A stretch of 64,000 nucleotides of DNA, taken from Leifsonia shinshuensis. Its GTDB lineage: Bacteria; Actinomycetota; Actinomycetes; Actinomycetales; Microbacteriaceae. The stretch is taken from assembly GCF_022606355.1 (NCBI RefSeq), contig NZ_JAHHZQ010000001.1:186001-250000 (forward strand). The letters run 5' to 3'. The position numbers and the translations under genes were made by a program. This document shows, piece after piece, positions 55,377 through 64,000 of the stretch (position 1 is its first letter; each line of letters starts with the position of its first letter). Under the pieces are notes generated by a model, which was given only the letters and a program-made list of their open reading frames with translations, was not told the DNA's origin and searched no databases.

Positions 55377-56597
55377 TCACTCCCTCGTCGGGGGCTGGCT
55401 TGTCGGGGCCGGCGTCGTCGGCGGCTGGGTGGGAGGCTGCGACGGTGCCTGCTTCGGGGCTCGCGGCGCGCGGGGAGCCGTCGGGGAGGCGGGAGAGCCG
55501 GCGTCGGGCGTCGTGACCTCAGGGGGGCTCTCGATCGCGGGACGGATGCGGATGGCGCCGGGGTCGGCGACTGCCTTCGGGGCGCGCTTGGCGGCGGCAC
55601 GTGCCTTGCGGCCGCTGACCGGCTTCTCCGGGACGACGGGCGTCGGCCGCGTGCGCGGCGGCTTGGCGCCGTTGACGCTGCCCGCACTGTCGAAGCCGCT
55701 GAGCACGACCGCCTCCAGGGAGGGCAGCTTCACGCCCAGCCCGTCGGTGGCCTGCTTGAGGCGCAGCCGGAGTTCGCGCGAGACATCGTCCTTCGCCGTG
55801 GTGCGGGTCTTGAGCACGATGCGGATGACCATGGCATCCGCGGAGACCGACTCCAGTCCCCACAGCTCTGGCTTGTCGAGGATGCGCGAACGCCACTTGG
55901 GGCTCGTCGCGAGCGCGGTCGCGGCTTCCATCATCGCCGACTGGACGGTCTCGATGTCGGTGTCGTACGGCACCGCGAGGTCGACGATCACGCGCGACCA
56001 GCCCTGGGACATGTTGCCGACGCGCAGGATCTCGCCGTTGCGCACGAACCAGAGGGTCCCGTTGACGTCGCGCACTTGCGTGACGCGGATGCCGACGGCC
56101 TCCACGACGCCCGTGGCCGAGCCGAGGTCGACGACATCGCCGACTCCCAGCTGGTCTTCCATCACCATGAAGAGGCCGTTGAGGACGTCTTTGACGATGT
56201 TCTGCGCGCCGAAACCGAGGCCGGCGCCGATCGCCGCGGTGAGGAGGGCGAACGACGTGAGCGCATCGGGAGCGAAAACCTGGATGACCAGGATGATCGT
56301 GATGATGCCGATCGTCACATTGACGATGTTGCTCAGCACGGAGCCGAGCGTGCGGGTGCGTTGCACGACGCGGACGGCCGCGAGTGGCGAGGCGACGAGC
56401 GCCTGCGTGTCGGTGACGCTCTGCCCCTTCTTCACTCCGCTGACGATCTGCCTGACCACGCGACGGATCAGCACCCGCAGAATCCAGCTGAGCACGAAGG
56501 CGCCGACGACGATCAGTGCCGCGTGGAGGAGGTTCCAACCCGCTGAGGTCAACCACACGCCGACTTCGGTCCAGAAGTTCGCTTTCAGAATTCCCAT
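55377..56597 (-). CDS. MscS-type mechanosensitive channel
   Basis: 406 aa from ATG 56597. Two or three N-terminal helices and the pore helix FALLTAAIGAGLGFGAQNIVKDVLNGLFMVMEDQLGVGDVVDLG are characteristic (the AIGAGLGFGAQN pore lining). After the C-terminal vestibule domain comes a long Pro/Arg-rich tail of about 100 residues (SPASPTAPRAPRAPKQ) not found in E. coli MscS. It releases solutes in hypo-osmotic shock. Downstream globin starts 1 bp later. Confidence 0.9.
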   Translation of the reverse strand: MGILKANFWTEVGVWLTSAGWNLLHAALIVVGAFVLSWILRVLIRRVVRQIVSGVKKGQSVTDTQALVASPLAAVRVVQRTRTLGSVLSNIVNVTIGIITIILVIQVFAPDALTSFALLTAAIGAGLGFGAQNIVKDVLNGLFMVMEDQLGVGDVVDLGSATGVVEAVGIRVTQVRDVNGTLWFVRNGEILRVGNMSQGWSRVIVDLAVPYDTDIETVQSAMMEAATALATSPKWRSRILDKPELWGLESVSADAMVIRIVLKTRTTAKDDVSRELRLRLKQATDGLGVKLPSLEAVVLSGFDSAGSVNGAKPPRTRPTPVVPEKPVSGRKARAAAKRAPKAVADPGAIRIRPAIESPPEVTTPDAGSPASPTAPRAPRAPKQAPSQPPTQPPTTPAPTSQPPTRE

Positions 56598-56652
56598 ACG
56601 CTCGGAATCCTACCGAGTGGGGCCTTGGCATCCCCTGGACCTGGTCGGTGGG

Positions 56653-57342
56653 TCAACGCTCGACCAGTCCGTTGTCGTAGGCGAAGATCACCGCGTGCAC
56701 GCGGTCGCGCAGCTGGAGCTTCGAGAGGACGCGGCCGACGTGGGTCTTCACGGTCGACTCGGTGAGGAAGAACTTGGCCCCGATCTCGCCGTTCGTGAGC
56801 CCGTCGGCCATCGCCAGGAGGATCTCGCGCTCACGCGGAGTCAGGGCGGCAGCAGGGTCGGCGCCCGCCGGCGTTCCGCCGGAGGCGGGGAGCCGGTCGG
56901 CGAAGAGCTCGAGCATCGCCCGGGTGACCCGGCCGCTGACGGCGGCGTCCCCGGTCGCGACGGCTCGGATCGCGGCGGTCAGCTCGGACGGCCGGGCGTC
57001 CTTGAGCAGGAAGCCGCTCGCGCCGGCCCGCAGGCCGCCGAAGGCGTACTCGTCGAGGTCGAAGGTGGTGAGGATGATGATCCGCGCCGCCGGGTTGGCC
57101 GCGACGATCCGCCTGGTCGCCTCGATGCCGTCGAGGGTCGGCATGCGCACGTCCATGAGGATCACATCGGGCCGGGTCTCGACCGCGAGCCGGATCGCCT
57201 CCGCCCCGTCGGCGGCCTCCCCGACGACCTGGAGGTCGGGCTCGGCCTCGAGCACCATCCGGAAGCCGAGGCGCACGAGGGCCTGGTCGTCGACGAGGAG
57301 GATGCGCAGCGGGCGGTCGGGAACGGAGTGGGGGTCGGTCAT
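56653..57342 (-). CDS. LuxR-type response regulator
   Basis: 229 aa, overlapping the kinase gene by 4 bp (ATGA). Receiver domain with DD at about 18-19 and phospho-acceptor D64 in VILMDVRMP, K-loop in LLKDA; C-terminal LuxR helix-turn-helix LTPREREILLAMADGLTNGEIGAKFFLTESTVKTHVGRVLSKLQL. NarL/LiaR class. It likely activates the linked ABC transporter operon. Confidence 0.94.
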   Translation of the reverse strand: MTDPHSVPDRPLRILLVDDQALVRLGFRMVLEAEPDLQVVGEAADGAEAIRLAVETRPDVILMDVRMPTLDGIEATRRIVAANPAARIIILTTFDLDEYAFGGLRAGASGFLLKDARPSELTAAIRAVATGDAAVSGRVTRAMLELFADRLPASGGTPAGADPAAALTPREREILLAMADGLTNGEIGAKFFLTESTVKTHVGRVLSKLQLRDRVHAVIFAYDNGLVER

Positions 57343-58691
57343 TCGGGCCTCCTGGGCGCGGGGTCTGGTGTCGGGACGTTGCCCGAGCCTGATTCTGGGC
57401 GTGCGGACGCGGAAGGCGACGTGGACGCGGAATCCGCTTCCGGTGCCGCGCCGGCGACCGTCGGGAAATCGGCGACGAGCCGCCAGCCGCCGCCGCGGCG
57501 CGGCCCGGTCTCGAGCGTTCCGCCGTACAGGGCGACGCGCTCGCGCAGACCGAGGAGACCGCTGCCCGAACCGTGGACCGATCCGGTGTGCACGGTCGCG
57601 TCGTCCTCCACCACGATGCGGATGCGCGCGTCGCCGAACTCGATCGTCACGGTGACGGCGGTGGCCAGTGCCGCGTGCCGGAGGGCGTTGGTGAGAGCCT
57701 CCTGCACCACGCGGAACACGGTGAGCTGCTGGCCCACGTCGGCCGGTGGCGGCCCCGAGACGGTGATCCGCACCGGGAGGCCGGCGGCACGGAAGCGCTC
57801 GACCAGCTCGCCGAGCTCGCCGAGACCCGGCTGTGGTGCGTGCGCGGCCTCCTCGTCGCCCGCCCGCAGCACTCCGAGCAGCCGGCGCATGTCGCCGAGT
57901 GCCCCGCGGCCGGTCTCAGCGACGAGCCGCATCGTCTCGGCGGAGCGCTCCGGCGCACTGGTGACGAGGCCGGCCGACCCGTCGGCGAGCGCGATCATGA
58001 CCGTCAGGCTGTGCGAGACGATGTCGTGCATCTCGCGGGCGACGCGGCTGCGCTCCGCGGCCGTCGCGATCTCCGCCTGCTGGTCGCGCTCGCGGGCCAG
58101 CTGGCGCGCACGGTCGATGAGGGCGTGGAGGTAGCGGCGTCGGTTGCCGACGTTGGTGCCGACGAGCACGGCCACGGTGCAGAACGAGAGGGCGGCGAAC
58201 CCCGAGGGGACGGCCTCGGTCGACAGGGGCGCGAAGTTGTGCACGGAGACGACGATCTCGGTGATCCCGAGCACGCCGATCGTCGCCACCGCCGTGACAC
58301 CGTAGGCGATCCAGGCCGAGCGCGCCGACCAGTAGACCGCGAGGGCATAGAGGGCGAAGACGGTGGGCACGAAGTCGACGTTGCGGCCGACGAACACGCT
58401 CAGCACGAGCACGGCGAGCGCGGTGGCGAAGACCGCGCGGGGGTGGCGTCGGCGCGCGAAGAGCGCGGCTCCGGCGATCACCGCGAGGAGGAGCGCGAGC
58501 GCCGTGGTCCAGCTCGGCGCGGTGACCAGGTGGAAGAGTCCCTCCGCGAGGGCAGGAACGAGGTAGACGCCGACGACGAGCGAATCCACCAGAAGTGGAT
58601 GCGCGCCGAAGAAACGCCGCACCGCCCCGGGCGGCCTCGGAAGCTCGAGGTCGGCCGGGGCGGCGTCGGGAGCGGGCACCTGCGGCGTCAC
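57339..58691 (-). CDS. Two-component sensor histidine kinase (HisKA_3)
   Basis: 450 aa from GTG 58691, overlapping the permease stop by GTGA. Five to six N-terminal membrane helices (about 30-180) without a large extracellular domain, then phospho-acceptor H222 in VAREMHDIVSHSL, the N box in VVQEALTNALRHA, and the G box GSGSGLLGLRERV. It senses a membrane signal and phosphorylates the adjacent regulator; the LiaS-like design suits antibiotic/envelope stress. Confidence 0.93.
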   Translation of the reverse strand: MTPQVPAPDAAPADLELPRPPGAVRRFFGAHPLLVDSLVVGVYLVPALAEGLFHLVTAPSWTTALALLLAVIAGAALFARRRHPRAVFATALAVLVLSVFVGRNVDFVPTVFALYALAVYWSARSAWIAYGVTAVATIGVLGITEIVVSVHNFAPLSTEAVPSGFAALSFCTVAVLVGTNVGNRRRYLHALIDRARQLARERDQQAEIATAAERSRVAREMHDIVSHSLTVMIALADGSAGLVTSAPERSAETMRLVAETGRGALGDMRRLLGVLRAGDEEAAHAPQPGLGELGELVERFRAAGLPVRITVSGPPPADVGQQLTVFRVVQEALTNALRHAALATAVTVTIEFGDARIRIVVEDDATVHTGSVHGSGSGLLGLRERVALYGGTLETGPRRGGGWRLVADFPTVAGAAPEADSASTSPSASARPESGSGNVPTPDPAPRRPE

Positions 58692-59548
58692 GCGTCCCGT
58701 CGCTGCAGCAGGATGGCTCCCACGATGAACGAGACGGCCGCCCAGATCACCACGGTGAGGGCGTTCTGCCAGGGCTCCAGCGTGCCGTTCGCGAGCCCGG
58801 CCATGCCGTCGCCGTTGTTGCTCAGCAAGTAGTGCGACCAGTCGGCCAGCCAGGTGACCTTCGGGAGCAGACCGACCGCGACCTGGACCAGGATCGGGAG
58901 GAGGAAGAGCACGCCGACGACCGCGGAGATTCCGCCGGCGCTCGCCTTGATGATGGTTCCCAGCCCGAGCGCGAACACCGCGACGAGACCGAGGTAGACG
59001 GCGCCTCCGAGGATCGACCAGAGGGTCGACGCCTCGAACAGCTCGCGGTGGTAGCCCTTGCCGCTCATCACTCCGATCGCGATCGACCAGGAGGCCGCGA
59101 GGCTCACCAGACCGATGACGAAGGAGACGGCGAAGAGCACGATCGCCTTGGCCGCGAGCACGGGGAAGCGGTGCGGGACGGCGGCGAACGACGAGCGGAT
59201 CATCCCGGTGGAGAACTCGCCGCTGATCGCGAGGACGCCGAGGACCGCGACCACCAGCTGGGCGAACCGCAGGCCGAACGTGGCCGCCGTGGCGACGATG
59301 CTGTTCAGGTCGAGCCCGGCGGCGCGCGGGCCGGACTCGGACGCGAGGGTGGTCGCCGAGGGGATGGAGAAGCCCAGCAGGGCGGCGAAGCCGACGACGA
59401 GCACGACGACGCTGATCAGCGTCCAGAACGTGGATCGCAGCGAGCGCAGCTTGATCCACTCCGAGCGCAGCACGCGCGGGAAGCTCAGCCGGCCGATCTC
59501 CGAGTGCTGGTGCGGTGCGGTGGTCGTGGTGGCGGTTGCGGCGCTCAT
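58688..59548 (-). CDS. ABC-2-type transporter permease
   Basis: 286 aa from ATG 59548, overlapping the ATPase stop. The N-terminus LRSEWIKLRSLRSTFWTLI is typical of ABC-2 permeases of the drug/lantibiotic export group; six helices follow. It forms the membrane part with the ATPase encoded just upstream. Confidence 0.88.
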   Translation of the reverse strand: MSAATATTTTAPHQHSEIGRLSFPRVLRSEWIKLRSLRSTFWTLISVVVLVVGFAALLGFSIPSATTLASESGPRAAGLDLNSIVATAATFGLRFAQLVVAVLGVLAISGEFSTGMIRSSFAAVPHRFPVLAAKAIVLFAVSFVIGLVSLAASWSIAIGVMSGKGYHRELFEASTLWSILGGAVYLGLVAVFALGLGTIIKASAGGISAVVGVLFLLPILVQVAVGLLPKVTWLADWSHYLLSNNGDGMAGLANGTLEPWQNALTVVIWAAVSFIVGAILLQRRDA

Positions 59549-60456
59549 CGGGCGACCTCCGAGTGGTATTCGACTTCGTCTTGGGTGAGTTCGAGGTAGG
59601 CCTCTTCGAGGGAGGCGCTGAGCGGGGTGAGCTCGTGGAGGGCGATGCCCGCTGCGGCTGCGGCGTCGCCGATCTGGGCTGCGCTGATGCCGCTGATCTC
59701 GAGGAGCTGTGCCTCGACGCCGGTGACCGTGATGTCGGGCGAGTTGATCGCGTTGACCAGTCGCTCGACCTCGGGGGTGCGCACGCGGACGGCGCTGCGG
59801 GTGGCGCCCGCGAGGATCTGCTCGACGGGGGCGTCGGCGAGGATGCGTCCGCGGCCGAGCACGATGATGTGGTCGGCGGTCTGGGCCATCTCGCTCATCA
59901 GGTGCGAGGAGAGGAAGACGGTGCGGCCCTGGCCGGCGAGGTGCCGGGCGAACTGGCGAACCCAGAGCACGCCCTCCGGGTCGAGGCCGTTGACCGGCTC
60001 GTCGAGGATCAGCGTGGCCGGGTCGCCGAGCATGGCTGCGGCGATGCCGAGCCGCTGGCCCATGCCGAGCGAGAAGCCGCCGACGCGCTTGGCGGCCACG
60101 GTCTCCAGTCCGGTCAGGGCGATGACCTCGTGCACCCGGCGCTTGGAGATGCCGTGGGTGGCCGCCATCGCCAGCAGGTGGTTGTACGCGGTTCGACCGG
60201 TGTGCACCGCCTTCGCGTCCAGCAGCGCACCCACCTCCCCGAGCGGCGAGCGCAGTTCGGCGTACCGCTTGCCGTTGATGGTCGCGCTGCCGCGGGTCGG
60301 CCGGTCGAGGCCCATGATCATGCGCATGGTGGTGGACTTGCCCGCGCCGTTGGGGCCGAGGAAGCCGGTGACTTTGCCCGGCTGGATCGTCGCCGAGATC
60401 CCGTCGACAGCGGTTTTGCTGCCGAACGTCTTGGTGAGGTTGTCGAGTTGGATCAT
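59545..60456 (-). CDS. ABC transporter ATP-binding protein
   Basis: 303 aa from ATG 60456. One ABC domain: Walker A GPNGAGKST (about 34-42), LSGGQ-equivalent FSLGMGQRLGIAAAMLGDPATLILDEPVNGLDPEG, H-loop SSHLMSEMAQ; a C-terminal extension (about 220-303). Typical of export ATPases of antibiotic-resistance/ABC-2 systems. It is the first gene of the ATPase-permease-kinase-regulator operon. Confidence 0.92.
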   Translation of the reverse strand: MIQLDNLTKTFGSKTAVDGISATIQPGKVTGFLGPNGAGKSTTMRMIMGLDRPTRGSATINGKRYAELRSPLGEVGALLDAKAVHTGRTAYNHLLAMAATHGISKRRVHEVIALTGLETVAAKRVGGFSLGMGQRLGIAAAMLGDPATLILDEPVNGLDPEGVLWVRQFARHLAGQGRTVFLSSHLMSEMAQTADHIIVLGRGRILADAPVEQILAGATRSAVRVRTPEVERLVNAINSPDITVTGVEAQLLEISGISAAQIGDAAAAAGIALHELTPLSASLEEAYLELTQDEVEYHSEVAR

Positions 60457-60544
60457 GAGACCGAGACTAGGGCCGCGAGGGGGCCCGCGTCATCGAACCC
60501 GGGTACCACCTGCGGGCGGGCTGCGTGGCCCGGCGGTGCGAACA

Positions 60545-60575
60545 GGGGCCGCGGCTCGAAGCGAGCCGCGACCCC
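60545..60575 (-). terminator. Hairpin after pepN
   Basis: CGCGGCTCG (60550-60558), loop AAG, CGAGCCGCG (60562-60570), extended by GGGG/CCCC outside one mismatch. It follows the pepN stop by about 23 nt on the minus strand, before the ABC operon. Confidence 0.75.
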
Positions 60576-60597
60576 CGTCCGGTCGGTGCGGTGCGGA

Positions 60598-63141
60598 TCA
60601 GGCCGCGTCGCGCGCCTGCGCCGCCAGCGCGCGCTCGACGCCGGCCAGGTTCTCGACCACGAGCCTGCGGAGCGCGGCCGGCTCGGGGTTGGCGTCGAGC
60701 CACGCCCGCGTCGCGTCGCGCAGCGCGGCGTTCGCGAGCGGGGCCGGGTACATCCCGGCGACCAGGTACTCCGCGATCTTATAGCTGCGGGAGGTCCAGA
60801 TGCCCTGCAGCGCCGCGAAGTACGGCTCGACGAACGCGGCGAGCACGTCGCGGTCCGCCGCGCGCTGGAAGCCGAGGCCCGTGAAGCGCACGATCGTGTT
60901 CGGCAGGGTGTCCGAGTCGAAGACCGAGTCCCACGCCGCCTGCTTGCCCGCGAGCGTCGGGATGGACGCGCGGGCCTGTGCCGCGAACTGGGCGCCGTTG
61001 GCGGTGTTGTCGGCGGCGAGCGCGGCGTCCACCTCGGCGTTCCCCGCCGCCCCGCCCGCGACCAGGGCGACGAGCAGCTCCCAGCCGAGGTCGGTGTCCA
61101 CGGTGAGGCCGTCCAGGGTCAGCGAACCGTCGCGCAACTGCGCCACGGTGGCGAGCTGCTCCGGCGTGGAGGCCAGGGCGGCGAAGAACTTGACGAACTG
61201 GAACTGCGCGTCGCTGCCGGCCTCGGCCTGCTGCGCGAGCTCCCACAGAGCGGAGGCGGCCTCCTCGCTCGTCTGCTTCTGGCGCTCCGGGGCGACGTAG
61301 CTTCCCGCCGCGAGCACGAGCTGGTTGAGCGTGGTGCGCAGCGTCGTGGACTCGGTCTCGGAGGCGATGTTGCCGAGCACCAGGCGCACGTAGTCGCTCG
61401 CGCTGGACTCCGCGTCGCGCGTGGCATCCCACACCGCGCCCCAGACCAGCGAGCGGGCGAGCGGGCTCTCGATCGACGAGAGGTGCTCCAGGGCGACGCG
61501 GTGCGACTCCTCGTCGAGGCGGATCTTCGCGTAGGCGAGGTCGTCGTCGTTGAGGAGCACCAGCGACGGGCGCTTGCGGCCGACGAGCTCGGCGACCTCC
61601 GTGCGGTCGCCGTCGACGTCGAGCTCGACGCGGGAGGTGCGCACGAGCCGGCCGTCGACCAGGTCGTAGAAGCCCACCGCGAGACGGTGCGGACGGATCG
61701 TCGGGTAGTCGGCCGCAGCCGACTGCAGGATCGCGAACGCGGTGATCGTGCCGTCGGCGTCCACCGCGATCTCCGGGCGGAGCGTGTTGACGCCGGCGGT
61801 CTCGAGCCACTTCTTCGACCATTCGGTCAGGTCGCGGCCGCTGGTGGCCTCCAGCTCGACCAGCAGGTCGGTCAGCTCGGTGTTGCCGTGCTCGTGCTTC
61901 TTGAAGTACTGCGCGACGCCGGCGAGGAAGTCGTCCTGGCCGACCCACGCCACCAGCTGCTTGAGCACCGAGGCGCCCTTCGCGTAGGTGATGCCGTCGA
62001 AGTTGACCTGCACGTCCTCGAGGTCGTTGATCGTCGCGACGATCGGGTGCGTGGAGGGCAGCTGGTCCTGCTTGTACGCCCAGCTCTTCTCCATCGCGGC
62101 GAAGGTCGTCCAGGCCTCTGTCCACTCGGTGGCCTCTGCGGTGGCGAGGGTGGAGGCGTACTCGGCGAACGACTCGTTCAGCCACAGGTCGTTCCACCAC
62201 TTCATGGTGACCAGGTCGCCGAACCACATGTGCGCGAGCTCGTGCAGGATCGTGACGACGCGGCGCTCCTTGATCGCGTCGGTCACCTTGGAGCGGAAGA
62301 CGTAGGTCTCCGTGAAGGTCACGGCCCCGGCGTTCTCCATCGCACCGGCGTTGAACTCCGGCACGAACAGCTGGTCGTACTTCTCGAACGGGTACGCGTA
62401 GTCGAACTTCTCCTCGTAGAAGGCGAAGCCCTCCCGGGTCTTCTCGAAGATGTAGTCGGCGTCGAGGAAGCCGGCGAGGCTTTTGCGGGCGTACACGCCG
62501 AGCGGGATGGTGCGGCCGTCGCGGCTGGTCAGCTCGCTGTGCACGGACTCGTACGGGCCGGCGACCAGGGCGGTGATGTAGGAGGAGATGACCGGGGTGG
62601 GCGCGAACGACCAGGTCTTCGCGCCCTCGCCCGCCGCCACCGGCTCCGGCGTGGGGGAGTTGCTCACGACCGCCCAGTGTGCGGGAGCCGTGACCGTGAA
62701 GCTGAACTGTGCCTTCAGGTCGGGCTGCTCGAACACGGCGAACATGCGCCGCGAGTCCGGCACCTCGAACTGCGAGTAGAGGTAGACCTCGCCGTCGACC
62801 GGGTCGACGAAGCGGTGCAGGCCCTCACCGGTGTTGGTGTAGATCGCGTCGGCGTCGACCGTCAGCTCGTTCTCGGCCTGCAGCCCGTCCAGCTGGATCC
62901 GCACCCCGTCGGCGACGACGGCCGGGTCCAGCTCGACGCCGTTCAGCACGACGGAGTGGACAGTGCGTGTGATGGCGTCGATGAAGGTGGAGGCTCCCGG
63001 CGTCGCGGAGAACCGCACCGTCGTGATGCTGCGGAAGGTCTCCGGACCCGTGGTCAGGTCGAGGGCCACGTCGTAGCTGTGGGTGCGGACGAGCGACGCG
63101 CGCTCCTGGGCTTCGATGCGGGTGAGGTTTTCTCCGGGCAA
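60598..63141 (-). CDS. pepN: Aminopeptidase N (M1 family)
   Basis: 847 aa from TTG 63141, with AAGGAG 6-7 nt upstream. Gluzincin residues: GAMENAG (266-272), zinc site HELAH at 300-304 with E323 in LNESFAEY, then the ERAP1-like C-terminal domain (about 530-847). No signal peptide, so cytoplasmic peptide trimming with broad N-terminal specificity. Length fits actinobacterial PepN. Confidence 0.95.
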   Translation of the reverse strand: MPGENLTRIEAQERASLVRTHSYDVALDLTTGPETFRSITTVRFSATPGASTFIDAITRTVHSVVLNGVELDPAVVADGVRIQLDGLQAENELTVDADAIYTNTGEGLHRFVDPVDGEVYLYSQFEVPDSRRMFAVFEQPDLKAQFSFTVTAPAHWAVVSNSPTPEPVAAGEGAKTWSFAPTPVISSYITALVAGPYESVHSELTSRDGRTIPLGVYARKSLAGFLDADYIFEKTREGFAFYEEKFDYAYPFEKYDQLFVPEFNAGAMENAGAVTFTETYVFRSKVTDAIKERRVVTILHELAHMWFGDLVTMKWWNDLWLNESFAEYASTLATAEATEWTEAWTTFAAMEKSWAYKQDQLPSTHPIVATINDLEDVQVNFDGITYAKGASVLKQLVAWVGQDDFLAGVAQYFKKHEHGNTELTDLLVELEATSGRDLTEWSKKWLETAGVNTLRPEIAVDADGTITAFAILQSAAADYPTIRPHRLAVGFYDLVDGRLVRTSRVELDVDGDRTEVAELVGRKRPSLVLLNDDDLAYAKIRLDEESHRVALEHLSSIESPLARSLVWGAVWDATRDAESSASDYVRLVLGNIASETESTTLRTTLNQLVLAAGSYVAPERQKQTSEEAASALWELAQQAEAGSDAQFQFVKFFAALASTPEQLATVAQLRDGSLTLDGLTVDTDLGWELLVALVAGGAAGNAEVDAALAADNTANGAQFAAQARASIPTLAGKQAAWDSVFDSDTLPNTIVRFTGLGFQRAADRDVLAAFVEPYFAALQGIWTSRSYKIAEYLVAGMYPAPLANAALRDATRAWLDANPEPAALRRLVVENLAGVERALAAQARDAA

Positions 63142-63243
63142 CGCTGTCTCCTTGGAAAAGCGGATGGGCTGTGGATCGTGTCCACCCGATCCACCTTAGT
63201 GAGGTCGCGCAGCTGCTGCGCCGGCGGCGTCGGAGGCCTTCCC

Positions 63244-63249
63244 TAGACT
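63244..63249 (+). promoter_or_regulatory. -10 box of rpiB (leaderless)
   Basis: TAGACT ends exactly 6 nt before ATG 63256. Confidence 0.55.
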
Positions 63250-63255
63250 GTGAGC

Positions 63256-63744
63256 ATGCGCATCCACATCGCCACCGATCACGCCGGTCTCGAGTTCAGC
63301 ACGCACCTCCAGCAGCACCTGTCGCAGGCCGGCCACGAGGTCGTCGACCACGGTCCGACCGAGTACGACCCGATCGACGACTACCCGGCGTTCTGCATCA
63401 ATGCGGCCAAGGCGGTCGTGCGCGATCAGCAGGCCGGCGTGGAGTCGCTGGGCGTCGTCTTCGGCGGATCGGGCAACGGCGAGCAGATCGCAGCGAACAA
63501 GGTGCTCGGCGTCCGGGCGGCGCTGGTCTGGAACGAGAGCACAGCGCAGCTGGCGCGCCAGCACAACGACGCCAACGTCATCTCGATCGGGGCGCGTCAG
63601 CACACCGTCGAAGAGGCGACGCGGTTCATCGACGTCTTCATCGCCGAGCCGTTCTCGCTGGAGGAGCGCCACGTGCGTCGCATCGCGCAGCTCGCCGAGT
63701 TCGAGGCGACCGGCGACATCGCGGGCAAGAACGTGGACCGCTGA
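63256..63744 (+). CDS. rpiB: Ribose-5-phosphate isomerase B
   Basis: 162 aa, with ATG 63256 chosen by the leaderless TAGACT box over GTG 63250. Motifs: RIHIATDHAGLEFS, DYPAFC, and GGSGNGEQIAANKVLGVRAAL with E76, matching the actinobacterial RpiB that uses Glu as the catalytic base. It interconverts ribose-5-P and ribulose-5-P. The stop shares bases with the next gene's start (TGATG). Confidence 0.93.
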   Translation: MRIHIATDHAGLEFSTHLQQHLSQAGHEVVDHGPTEYDPIDDYPAFCINAAKAVVRDQQAGVESLGVVFGGSGNGEQIAANKVLGVRAALVWNESTAQLARQHNDANVISIGARQHTVEEATRFIDVFIAEPFSLEERHVRRIAQLAEFEATGDIAGKNVDR

Positions 63745-64000
63745 TGCCCGAGGGCCACTCCGTCCACCGCATCGCGAAGCAGTTCGCCGTCAACTTCGTG
63801 GGTCACCGCATCGCCGTCTCCTCACCGCAGGGCCGGTTCGCCGCCGACGCGTCGCGCATCGACGGGCACACGATGGTGGCGTCGAAGGCCGTCGGCAAGC
63901 AGATGTTCCTCGAGTTCGACAACGACCTCTGGCTGCGCGTCCACCTCGGCATCTACGGCGCCTGGGACTTCGCAGGCGACATCAGCATCGATCCCACCAT
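63744..64000 (+). CDS. Fpg/Nei-family DNA glycosylase, N-terminal part (cut by window edge)
   Basis: ATG 63744 overlaps the rpiB TGA. The visible 85 codons read PEGHSVHRIAKQF, with the catalytic N-terminal Pro2 and Glu3 of the Fpg/Nei fold, then RFAADA and a KAVGKQMFLEFDND strand with the conserved lysine. The HSVHR variant is typical of actinobacterial Nei2. It removes oxidised bases from DNA. Confidence 0.88.
   Translation, partial: MPEGHSVHRIAKQFAVNFVGHRIAVSSPQGRFAADASRIDGHTMVASKAVGKQMFLEFDNDLWLRVHLGIYGAWDFAGDISIDPT

Noticed and set aside
59515-63246. A 1243-codon open frame on the plus strand
   Set aside because: Antisense to pepN and the ABC ATPase gene; low-complexity composition and no motif, whereas pepN and the ATPase have complete catalytic motifs.

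Overview
The window is a GC-rich (about 70%) chromosomal segment whose proteins and gene order point to a Gram-positive actinobacterium of the family Microbacteriaceae, close to Leifsonia. This is inferred from protein character, the gatCAB and cysteine desulfurase-mnmA-ligA blocks, and actinobacterial promoter style; no database was searched. It reads as ordinary core chromosome: dense genes, many 1-4 bp start/stop overlaps, no transposase, no phage genes and no CRISPR array.

Layout: 1-3.6 kb holds the end of a probable permease, an IclR regulator, a YbaK-type deacylase and glgX. 3.6-8.5 kb has a cysteine desulfurase, mnmA and ligA (tRNA thiolation and DNA ligase). 8.7-15.5 kb has an exported alpha/beta hydrolase, gatCAB, a GNAT, a second YbaK-like protein and an MpaB-like oxygenase. 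15.6-22.9 kb has an amino-acid permease, a thioesterase, an acyl-CoA ligase, a YidC paralogue and small unknown genes. 23-25.9 kb carries dinB and a membrane-anchored EEP phosphatase. 26.4-30.4 kb is a TPP-riboswitch-controlled YkoEDC-type thiamine-precursor ECF transporter followed by a P-loop kinase and a small unknown gene. 30.5-35.6 kb encodes a large LPDTG cell-wall surface protein, a zincin, a MetE-like protein and an SLT-like secreted protein. 36-44.7 kb has two MFS exporters (one divergent from an ArsR regulator across a palindromic operator, one divergent from a LysR regulator), two tRNAs (His, Arg), orn, an SGNH hydrolase, an antiporter and nadE. 44.8-53.2 kb has msrA, an SSB-like protein, a lipoprotein, ettA, a Rieske lipoprotein divergent from an ECF sigma/anti-sigma pair, and tesB. 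53.2-60.5 kb is all minus strand: a flavoprotein, truncated globin and MscS channel, then a four-gene ABC transporter plus two-component operon. The end holds pepN, rpiB and the start of an Fpg/Nei glycosylase.

Non-coding signal stands out. At least eighteen genes carry a TANNNT-like -10 box 6-8 nt before the start codon, which predicts leaderless mRNAs. Several gene ends carry long near-perfect hairpins. Two of these (37.9 and 49.6 kb) share a 20-nt core and differ by paired changes that keep the stem, so they look like members of a dispersed palindromic family. A separate 123-nt imperfect palindrome lies between mnmA and ligA. I found no clear new defence or biosynthetic system. The best leads are the palindrome family, the kinase and small gene of the thiamine operon, and the divergent sigma-type promoter at the Rieske/ECF locus.
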